Assembly (NCBI GenBank): GCA_028554645.1
Contig: JAQOOI010000061.1
Span: forward strand, 1-64,000
Direction of reading: 5' to 3'
DNA length: 64,000 nt
Origin: Omphalotus guepiniiformis
Lineage: Eukaryota > Basidiomycota > Agaricomycetes > Agaricales > Omphalotaceae
In this document: positions 56,351 through 64,000 of the stretch, one piece after another
Numbering within the stretch: the stretch's first letter is position 1
How the letters are laid out: each line of letters opens with the position of its first letter
The notes under the pieces: model-generated
Database searches by the model: none
The model's input: the letters and a program-made list of their open reading frames with translations, nothing else
What the model was told of the DNA's origin: nothing
Program-made: the position numbers and the translations under genes

Positions 56351-57045
56351 ATACCTTGTCTGTATATACCTCACCTTGGAAACACTTTCTGTACACAAGT
56401 TTGTATATATTAACCCCTCTGTTCTGTATACAGAGATATCAGTGTCCATCTACTAGGTCCATGCAGATGCATCCTGGATGTATACACATGGGATATGCAA
56501 GATGAATTCACCTAATGTACAACTGTATCCATATACACAGACTATATACATAAATGATCCTGTTTATCATAGTTTTCTTATTTGTTCAACATATAGCTAG
56601 TATATATGAATAACCAAAACATAAATTTTACCATCAGAAATTTAACATTACTTTCACATATGTTTAGCATAAGTTCACAGTAATTTTCTGTCTGTTATTC
56701 TGAATCAATTTTAAATTGGTTTAGCATATTTTTCACACATCTATTCTATTTCTCTCTGTATTTAACTCTGAATATATCTTATTTGTTCAGCATATCTTCA
56801 GTATATTTGCACAAGCAAAACATGAATGTTACTTTAGAAACATTTAACATTAGTTTCACATTTGTTGGGCATGAGTTCACAGTAATATCCTGTCTATTAT
56901 TCTGAATTGATTTTGAATTGCTTTAGCATAGTTTCCACACACCTTTTCCATTTGTCTCTGTATTTTATGATGAAACAATCATGATCTTGATTAACATAAT
57001 TGCATCCAAAATTCAATATTTATTTTAAACACTTTTCCCAAAAAT
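56351..57045. repeat. Segment B of the internal duplication, MITE-free
   Basis: Collinear with 54331-55290 minus the two MITEs and their duplications. It differs by scattered substitutions, so the duplication is not recent. Confidence 0.8.
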
Positions 57046-57066
57046 AATGATAAGACTTTATGGAAT

Positions 57067-57279
57067 TTATGATAAATGATTTTTGATATTTGTTCAAGAT
57101 CTGTTCACTGTAAATAACTGTGTTTGATGTTGGAGAAATGAAGGTATTGTGTTGATACAATTTACTATAATTTGAACATAATTTTAGTATTAGTAGCAAA
57201 AAAAATGATGAAAAATTTTGGTATTGATTCAATATATGTTTAGCATTTTCTCAGATTCTATGTTAAATTGTGTCCAGTG
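57067..57279 (-). repeat. Right terminal inverted repeat of the long-TIR element
   Basis: Reverse complement of the left arm. It preserves the uninterrupted sequence GCTACTAATACTAAAATTAT across the point where the retrotransposon entered the left arm, giving an internal empty-site control. Confidence 0.8.
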
Positions 57280-57289
57280 ACAGTTTTGT

Positions 57290-57960
57290 CTGTATTGCAT
57301 GCACAGATGTGCTGCCAAAACTGAATTCGTTCCCGCCTGCATCCCGTGATGCAGGCTGACAGTCCAAGTCATTAGGGGTAGGTCTATCGTTAAGCGGATG
57401 CGATACCATCGATGGGATTCATCTGCAAGCATGAGAAACATTACCTGTATGATGTCGACATCAGCTTGATGCGTGGGCGACTGGTCCGAGTCGTGAAGAT
57501 AGTAAAAATCATCATCGATTTCTATTGTCAGAGGTTCATTTCTAGACCTGCACAGGTAAAGATGTAGCACGTTTCGAGTCACAGCGAGCCAGCGAGGCAA
57601 GTTAATCCCCACATAGAGGTGGAAAGAGGCCCAGATGCGAGAGTGAGAGAGAGCGAGCATCCGCCAGAAATTGCACGTCCCCGAAAGGATAGCTGCAGGC
57701 ATCACGGGATTTCCGTTAATGATTCCAGACGCGCATGGTTTGATCCATGGAAGCAGATACTACAAGATCATCTTTCGGTTGGAAGAAAGCGGACATAACG
57801 TGCAGGATCTTTGCAGACTTCAGTGTATATTTGCAGTAGAATCTCCGGTGGAAGTTTTTGGATAGGAGACTTTGACAAGAGATTCCTTTGATACTTCTGC
57901 GATTGCTTCTGATTCCTTAAATCAACATTTTCATGTATATCTGTAGCATTCCATTCAGTG
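57290..57960 (-). pseudogene. F-box gene, N-terminal part
   Basis: On the minus strand an F-box reads SPIQKLPPEILLQIYTEVCK (about 57860-57810). After a foreign insert it continues NPVMPAAILSGTCNFWRMLA, then LSHSRIWASFHLY and MFLMLADESHRWYRIRLTI, the usual F-box layout before leucine-rich repeats. The frame then runs into the end of the long-TIR element 10 bp away, and no leucine-rich part follows. A same-strand leucine-rich remnant lies beyond the left end of the stack (33440-34440). One gene split by the insertion is the simplest reading; two separate F-box remnants are possible. Confidence 0.65.
57722..57806 (-). pseudogene. Alpha-COP (coatomer) WD40 exon fragment inside the F-box gene
   Basis: Read in one frame on the minus strand, the segment gives HVMSAFFQPKDDLVVSASMD followed by QTMRVW. 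This matches the conserved WD repeat of coatomer subunit alpha (pattern HPKxDLVVSASxDQTxRVWD). It interrupts the F-box sequence between TEVCK and the NPVM block and brings a stop (after VWNH). Only about 27 codons are present, so it is inserted filler and not a gene. Confidence 0.55.
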
Positions 57961-57969
57961 AATACCCGC

Positions 57970-58890
57970 TAACGGTTAGAGGATTGGAGATGACTGACAT
58001 TCTTCTAGACCAAAAACAAGATCTTCAAGGAAAGCACTGTCCGAGTTGTAGTCTGCTTCAAGTCAACATCAGAAGATGCCCGGCAGGAAGCACTAGAGCA
58101 CCCACGAAGCATTGGTTGTCTAAAGAGAATCCCGTGTGCCCAATGTATGCATCTCAGTCTGTCTCACTGTGCACGGTCACATGACAAGCGCCTTCGTAAA
58201 AGTTTCGGTGAGTGCGCAATTCATTTCCTACTGAATACTGAATGCACGTTCTTTGCACGGCTTCCTATCCATTGCAGGAGAGCCCAGGACGAATTATCCG
58301 TAGCGTTACTTGCCCAGGAGCTAGGAAGCATGCCTGAGCTTTCGGGACAGGGATTTATATTCGGAAGACGCTGTTTTTGTGCTAGATTCACCGACCACAT
58401 CCGACTCGGAAATGTCCTCTCTCTCTACCTCCCTCAACTCGATGACAGCAGCGGAGCAAACCATTAGGAAGAGAATTGTCATTCCTGAAGAAATCTACAT
58501 AGACTCGGAACGCAGGTAGACTGTCTCAGTTCTCCGAACCTTTCCGCTCGCTAGTTCGAAGATGCTTTTTGCGATGGTCCGAGTCGGGCATATATCTCAC
58601 ATCGGATGAAACATCTCTCCTCGGTGGTAGACGGTATGATGTTTCCGAGGGAGAAAGACGCTGGTTGGGTTGCTCTTCAAGAGTCTCCATAACGGTGAGG
58701 GTGTGCTGCACATTTCACAATCGGATGATTTAGGTGAATTGTTTTTAGAATTATTATCGCAATGCTACAACTTGTGTTAGCAGCTTACTCGCATATTGTT
58801 TGGCACTTCGCATGCACGGATGACTGGGGCGTGTAAAGCGTGACTCCATTACAATGCACATCAGATTCACGTTCCTAAAATTGGAATTCG
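57970..58890. other. Region without a supported gene
   Basis: Short open frames on both strands (for example around 58340-58500, where one frame reads DSPTTSDSEMSSLSTSL) with a possible intron at 58209-58278. No start, domain or consistent splice model could be established. It may be the remnant of another small gene. Confidence 0.4.
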
Positions 58891-59430
58891 CAAACGATCC
58901 TCGCAAGTCTTTCAGCTCAGTCCGTTCTAGCTACCGTGTAAGTGTACATTTTTTGTTTCATCTCACTGGCGTACAAGCGAACTCACCCCTCCTTCACAAG
59001 AATGAGCACGACTAGATCAACACCGGATCACAGTCATTGAATACAGGTTTTAGTTGGGCTAATTTTACGACTCGGACTTCAACTGTCAAGGCCGATAGCT
59101 ACGTCAATTAGGCCAACTGTAATGGTCCGTAGTGTCAGCAGCGATTGTAAGCTAGGCGCTCAAACGATTCTGGCAAGCCTTTCAGCTCAGTCCGTTCTAG
59201 CTACCGTGTAAGTGTACATTTTTTGTTTCATCTCACTGGCGTACAAGCGAACTCACCCCTCCTTCACAAGAATGAGCACGACTAGATCAACACCGGATCA
59301 CAGTCATTGAATACAGGGTTCAGTTGGGCTAATTTTACGACTCGGACTTCAACTGTCATGACCGATAGATACGTCAATTAGGCCAATAATAATTGTCCGT
59401 AGTGTCAGCAGCGATTGTAAGCTAGGCGCT
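58891..59430 (+). repeat. 270 bp tandem duplication, two copies
   Basis: Copies 58891-59160 and 59161-59430 start CAAACGAT and end GTAAGCTAGGCGCT, with only a few differences (for example ATCCTCGCAAGTC against ATTCTGGCAAGCC). The repeat lies upstream of the secreted-protein gene and might influence its promoter. No coding signal. Confidence 0.9.
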
Positions 59431-59735
59431 TGCAAGACCAGGTCGAGATATAAAGGCTTGACTTATGAAGGAGCTGTTCCTTACGCTGGCCGGTCAGTTC
59501 ATTCGATTGCATTCTCTTTCCCCGGGATGCTCAATAATCTGACTTGTCTAGTCATCTACCACTTTGCACAACCTCTGTTCACTTCGTTCATTTCTAAACC
59601 TTTCAAGTGCGTACATACCGGATTTCGTGGTATGATCTGACGCTAACAGTCATGCTGCCCATACTAGGATCCATTGAATCGTCAGTTACTTGGTAAATAC
59701 TCTCGTGATGTAGCTTCACCTAAACTTTTCGACAG

Positions 59736-60563
59736 ATGCTCTTCATAAAACCCACCACCCTGCTTGCTCTGCTGGCCGTGTTTTTCTCAATTGCTGTTGC
59801 CAGTCCTCTTCATCGCCGAGGTCCGTGGTTGTTTTGCCTCTAGATAATCGTTGACTGATGCTTTTTCACAGCAACTGATCTGAACCTTGTTCTTCGCGAG
59901 ACGCAAAAGGGAACGACAAAGTGGCATTTCGCTCTTGTCCTTCTCCCCCAGGACGCTACTGAGTCTACTACCTCGACGACATTGGAGCATCTAATTGACT
60001 CAGAAGAAAGGTGCTTGGTCTACTCCGATGCAAAGCCGCGTACAGTTAAGGAAAATCAAGCTGCTGTGACAGCTCCTTTGATTGCAGCGAATCATGAAAC
60101 GAATAATGAACAGCTCATCGCTGCAGTTCAGGAGATTGCGAAAGGTGTTCTGCCAGCCTCTAAAGCCGATATCAATAGTGGGGACTTCAACAACTGTTTC
60201 GACTTTGCTGTAGAGACCGCACGACTTTTGGGAGTTGCAGGTTATCTCTCACAGGCTGATGCTCAAAAGTTTGTGAATTATCACAACGAATGGGCTGCTG
60301 CGGTAAAAGCCAAGACCGACGCTGGTACGCAGAATATGTGTGCTCGTGGTACAAGTGGCAAGGACTGCACTCCTTCCAACACTTCTACCACCTCTGCGAC
60401 GCGAAAGACCTCTGGCACGACCGCCGGCAAGACCTCTGGCAAGACCTCTAGCCAAACTGCCAGCAAGAAGACGTCCCGCAGCGAAAGCGGTATGTTGTTT
60501 GCTCAGATTAGTAGAGTCGGATGTCGCTGATGAATTCCGCTTCGCTATACAGACTTCATGTAA
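59736..60563 (+). CDS. Small secreted protein with Thr/Ser/Lys-rich tail
   Basis: ATG 59736 starts a strong signal peptide (MLFIKPTTLLALLAVFFS then IAVASP). An intron at about 59822-59871 joins HRR to ATDLNLVLRE. The mature part has ERCLVYSDAKPRTV, a central helix-rich region (FNNCFDFAVETARLLGVAGY, ADAQKFVNYHNEWAAAVKAK), a possible disulfide pair, and a low-complexity repeat of TSGKT/TAGKT units ending TSRSES. A final intron (about 60490-60552) would give the end SDFM with TAA at 60561-60563; without it the frame stops at 60530. The composition suggests an extracellular or wall-anchored protein. I know no family. Confidence 0.7.
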
Positions 60564-60965
60564 GAACGTGATTCATGAGTTGGATGGACAAGGGCTAGGT
60601 TTGCAGGTAGTGCTTGGACACGACCCCTGGTAGCCTTGAATGCAATACTTTAAAAATTCTGAAAGAGTGAATCGACGGACCTAGAAAGTTATGTAACTCG
60701 AGAATGTCCGCAACTGGTAGTCCCGGCGGTCAATCCCACGTCCGAGGTGGATGCACCTGAACCGGAGGTGTGTGAGGTAAATATATCCAGTCGTCGATTC
60801 TAGTATGGGTGTGGGATACGTAGCTGAATGTCGGTATATCTGACGCTCAGACTCCAGTCTACTCGTGCAAGCGTCTAAGAGTCAGCAGATTTCTGAAGAC
60901 ACGTGAAGTTAGCGTGACTGCTTGCACTGTCATCAAATTCAACAAATTCAATTTCACCTCTCCCT
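60564..60965. other. Intergenic region, nothing recognised
   Basis: About 400 bp of promoter and 3' flank with no gene-like structure. Confidence 0.5.
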
Positions 60966-62855
60966 ATGTTTCAAAGCGCCGTTGCGGCTATTGCCTGTGT
61001 CTCTTTTACTTGTTGGATCTACAAACTCAAATATTCAACATCAGCATATTCGATTTTCCCTCGTGGATACATTCTAACCAACCAAGTCACCCATAGTAGG
61101 CTTCTGCCATTAGAAGCGTCCCATGCGTTCACATACTCAACGGTCGCGTTTCTCGTGTCTTTGAATGCGCTTGAATCTCACCAGTTGGATCTTGGGAACG
61201 GGCTGATATTTGGGTATGGAGGTCTATGGGGTCGTCTAGTCGGGCTCAGACCAAACCCATATCTTACCGAGGGGACATCAAGTACTTCGATCCGTGACAA
61301 GCTCGTGGATTTGTTAGGACGACGAGGACTTCTGAATAAATCTACGGATCTCGAGGATGCGTGGATGATGACTATGCCTAGCTGTCTGGGATTCGAGGGT
61401 ATCAATCCTTTGACTGTATACTTCTGCTACAAACCAGGAGGTATACTTTGGGTCACTGTTCTTGAGGTACGTCTTGGCCCTTTGTTCAACCACAAGTGTT
61501 CATTTTTGAAAGGTGCATAATACATTTGGTGAGAGCCATGTATATTTCTTAGAAGTTGGCAAAGGCGAGGATGTTTACTCGTCGCCCAGGTATGTCAGTA
61601 CAATTTCTTCGCTCGTAAGAGTCTGACGGCTGTCATCGACAGTTTCGACCACAAATGGACATTCCCTCGCGCTTTCCATGTATCTCCATTCAATGATCGA
61701 GCAGGGTTCTACACTGTATCTGTCAAAAGACCTTCACATTCACCTACACCCGCACCTGAATCACCTGAATCACCAGATAACCCTCCGCCACCTCTTCCAA
61801 CCGTCAGCGTCCATTTACATACTCCCGTTTCCTCTGCAGAGTCAGAATCATCTCCATCTGCTGTCGGACCATTGAAGTTGACTGCCATTCTACGACCGAC
61901 CAAGTCGGTTCCTCTGACCACTGCAAACCTTGTTTTCACCTTCCTCCGCTACCCATTCACGCTATTTCTATCTCTTCCTCGTATTCTTTATGTTGCGTGG
62001 ATTCTACACTACAAGAAACGCCTGGACGTCTTCATTCGACCTGAACCGTACCCTGCTGTCGAAAATTGGGGTCTCCCTCACGACGGTAACACCCGTGTCC
62101 AGAGTCCAGATTGGCCGTCCTCGGGTGAAGGTGGGGTGCGCTGGCAGCCTCCTGGGATACTGGAAAAGTATTCGCAAACTTTACTAGAAGCATTTTTGGA
62201 CCGCCGAAGCAAGCAACTCGGTGTGAGCATCGAGCTTGTAGCTGCTAACCCGTCCGTTCCGCGGAAAACATTCCCGTTATCCTCCCCTGCAAAAGAACAT
62301 AGCTCCAGTTCGACTTTGAAGATTTCGTATCTCGCACCGAGATTCTTCGAGATCATTCTGCTTTCGCCATCAGCGGGGCATGCACTTCTATTAGGTTCGA
62401 ACACAGAGGGGTTGTTTGTGGTTTCGGACGAAGCACTATTTCTCCGTGTTCTGAATGCCGCCACCGGAGGAGTATCTCCATCTTCGACCTTGTCATTTCG
62501 ACAACGCTTGCGATGTCTTCCTCTCCCGCCATCGTTGAACGCTCCGACCGTTGGCTTGAACTTGAGCGTGCCTTCCACTCATATATTAGATTCGACGGGA
62601 AACTCCATCACGTCAACTGTTGTGATTTCGACGCTGCTAGGACTTTCTGCTTTTGAGGAGTACGTGTTTTCCTTGGTGCGAGCACGACCCGTCAAGGGTG
62701 ACGAGCCATGGAAGGGATGGATTAGAGCTGGCGAGGTTCTGAGGCGTAATGGAACACCGGGAGGGGAAGACTATAATGGTATGAGGTATGTAGGCTCGAA
62801 GCGAGATTTACTTGGCAGCATACGGAATTTGGGCTCTACGAGAGACTATAACTAG
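60966..62855 (+). CDS. DUF1365-family membrane-anchored protein
   Basis: ATG 60966 opens with a hydrophobic segment (QSAVAAIACVSFTCWIYKL). The DUF1365 pattern follows: RLLPLEASHAFTYSTVAFLV, FGYGGLWGRL, GRRGLLNKSTDLEDAWMMTM, PSCLGFEGINPLTVYFCY. After a short intron come EVHNTFGESHVYFLEVG and, after another, FDHKWTFPRAFHVSPFNDR. A Pro/Ser-rich insert (PTPAPESPESPDNPPPP) precedes AILRPTKSVPLTTANLVFTF and a second hydrophobic helix (PFTLFLSLPRILYVAWIL). The long C-terminal extension is typical of basidiomycete members. It ends TAG 62853-62855. In bacteria the family often neighbours cyclopropane fatty-acid synthases, so a lipid role is a weak inference. Confidence 0.82.
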
Positions 62856-62955
62856 TAAATGTAATGGGTGCTTTCGTGTTTTTACTCGTATTTCTGCGTT
62901 GCATTGGGGGTTTGTCTACCGCAAGTATATGTTTGGTACTCGAAATTTGGACGAT

Positions 62956-64000
62956 CTAGGACACTTGCGTTGAAAGTGATGCGCATACATCCACCTTAAT
63001 CTGAGCGCTAGGCTCTGTCATCTGTTCTTCACGACCCCGCCTTTCCCATAGCTCATCGAGCAGCCACCCAGACCAGGCGATTGAGACCACGGATCCTGCC
63101 AAAAGCCCTACGCAGACCGAGAACGATACTCGATACGTTGGTCCATAGATAGCTAAGTAGTAACCATATTAAAAGTAGCTCAAAAGTCTGATACGAACTA
63201 GAAACGCACTTGAGAATATCTGCGGCCCGAGTATGCCAGAGAACTGTGCGACTGCGTTGGTTATCCCAATTGCTAAACCAGATGCGGTTGTTCCATGAGC
63301 TGCCTTTACGCGATTTGGCCATAGAATGGCAAATACTGATCCTGCCGTGGCTGTGGACACCAAAAGCGCCAGGTAACGGACGACGACATTCTAATGATTG
63401 TGTTAGATACTTGAACACATAGATGTTTGACTCTGCGGCTGTGCGTACCTTGACAGTGAGTAACAGTATGGCACAGATGATGGCCGTACATTCCACTAGT
63501 ATTAGTTAGGTGCGTTAGTATGTCGTGCGAATAATCAACGTGTAGCACTGACATCCGATAGCTACTCGATACGGATTCCAAGCTTTCCTTTGGACAAGCC
63601 ACCCGAGTGTGTTCAGTAAAATGAACGTGGCTAAGGAGGGAGGCATGGACAAAACATTCGATAGTGCAGTGGTTGTAAACCCTGAAGCAAAAGCAGTAAG
63701 GAAACTAAGCAGAAAATAATATCAGACGATCCAAAGCACCTAGTTGGTAAATAATAGTAGGCAGAACATATGACAAACCGAACCCTCCTACGGTATGACA
63801 GAACCAGACAGCCGAAAATGTCCAGAATGATGGATCCAAGAATAAACGTCTAATTTGCGACTTGTCCCATGTCTTGCTATCCTTCGTAGGTGCATCCTTG
63901 GAAAGCCGATTAATGACAATCAATTTCTCCCGATCAGTGAGAAACTTGGCAGTTTGAGGGAAATCAGGTAGGATGAAAAGAGTCATGAAGCCCATTAGAA
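62956..64000 (-). CDS. MFS permease (allantoate/anion-cation symporter type), C-terminal part
   Basis: The gene enters from beyond the right edge. Visible are LPDFPQTAKFLTDREK before the central loop, SQIRRLFLDPSFWTF, then transmembrane helices 7-12: SAVWFCHTVGGFGLSYVLP, LALLVSTATAGSVFAILWP, SGLAIGITNAVAQFSGILGP and FSVCVGLLAGSVVSIAWSGW. The cytosolic tail LWERRGREEQMTEPS ends at TAG 62958-62956. The FLPDFPxTxxFLT motif is typical of the DAL5-like anion:cation symporter family of fungal transporters of carboxylates, vitamins and ureides. Several short introns are present. The exact substrate is not predictable; the N-terminal half is missing from the window. Confidence 0.85.

Larger units (their letters stand above)
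34892..57279. mobile_element. Non-autonomous long-TIR element carrying minisatellites
   Basis: The sequence starting CACTGGATGAAATTTAACAT at 34892 returns in inverted form ending at 57279. The inverted arms are about 210 bp once the retrotransposon is removed from the left arm: left 34892-34983 plus 53721-53838, right 57067-57279. Without its passengers the element is about 3.65 kb. Flanking trinucleotides are ATA and ACA, a possible decayed 3 bp duplication. It encodes no recognisable transposase and contains two 11-bp minisatellite arrays, an internal duplication and two MITEs with related CACTG termini. A PIF/Harbinger-like affiliation is suggested only by the 3 bp duplications of the related MITEs. 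Confidence 0.65.

Noticed and set aside
55291..56413. Long reading frames (up to about 350 codons) on both strands through the minisatellites
   Set aside because: They are translations of an 11-bp repeat that lacks stops in several frames, have no start context or domain, and exist equally on both strands.
58130..58470. Cys/His-containing frame after F-box remnant as a zinc-finger gene
   Set aside because: Cysteine spacing fits no finger family I know, and no consistent exon chain could be built.

Overview
The window looks like nuclear DNA of a mushroom-forming basidiomycete (Agaricomycetes). Genes are dense and cut by many 50-70 bp GT-AG introns. There is an agaricomycete-type seven-helix membrane protein, tandem-duplicated metabolic genes, fungal F-box debris and Ty3/gypsy chromodomain retrotransposons. 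I saw no tRNA, rRNA, CRISPR array or prokaryotic feature.

Left arm (1-33 kb) is gene-rich. In order: a 5'-truncated PAK/STE20-like kinase (+), the large ribosome-biogenesis gene UTP10 (-), two tandem copies of a class V PLP enzyme (+), a small C-terminally conserved protein (-), two tandem copies of a START/SRPBCC-fold protein (-), an isopenicillin N synthase-fold 2OG-Fe(II) oxygenase (+), a Ser/Arg-rich orphan (-), an 88-residue protein resembling DASH subunit Hsk3 (-), Pol I subunit RPA49 (-) divergent from histone H3K36 methyltransferase SET2 (+), a secreted orphan (-) and a 7TM orphan (+).

Middle (33.4-58 kb) is a stack of insertions. An F-box/LRR gene on the minus strand appears to be split. 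Between its halves sits a roughly 3.65 kb element with about 210 bp terminal inverted repeats and two 11-bp minisatellite arrays (34892-57279). In its left inverted repeat is a 6.3 kb chromovirus (outer element, 34984-53715; 455 bp LTRs, TSD CTAAT). In that element's gag/pol overlap sits a 12.5 kb chromovirus (inner element, 39508-51962; 955 bp LTRs, TSD CAATC). Both retrotransposons lie on the minus strand, have LTR pairs that look identical by eye, a canonical -1 slippery heptamer, and a primer-binding site complementary to a segment 31-33 nt downstream of an LTR TATA box (Tf1-like self-priming). The inner element also carries antisense cargo between pol and its 3' LTR: a decayed importin-beta (Kap123/importin-4-like) fragment that keeps an intron, and a complete four-exon coiled-coil gene ending in a SUMO-interaction-like motif. 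Its LTR holds an array of nine short hairpins with compensating stems.

Right arm (58-64 kb) returns to ordinary genes: a 270 bp tandem duplication, a small secreted protein, a DUF1365 membrane-anchored protein and the C-terminal part of an MFS permease (-).

The strongest novelty candidates are the inner element's antisense gene and LTR hairpin array, the captured importin fragment, and the stack itself, in which paralogous empty sites let the insertions be dated relative to one another.
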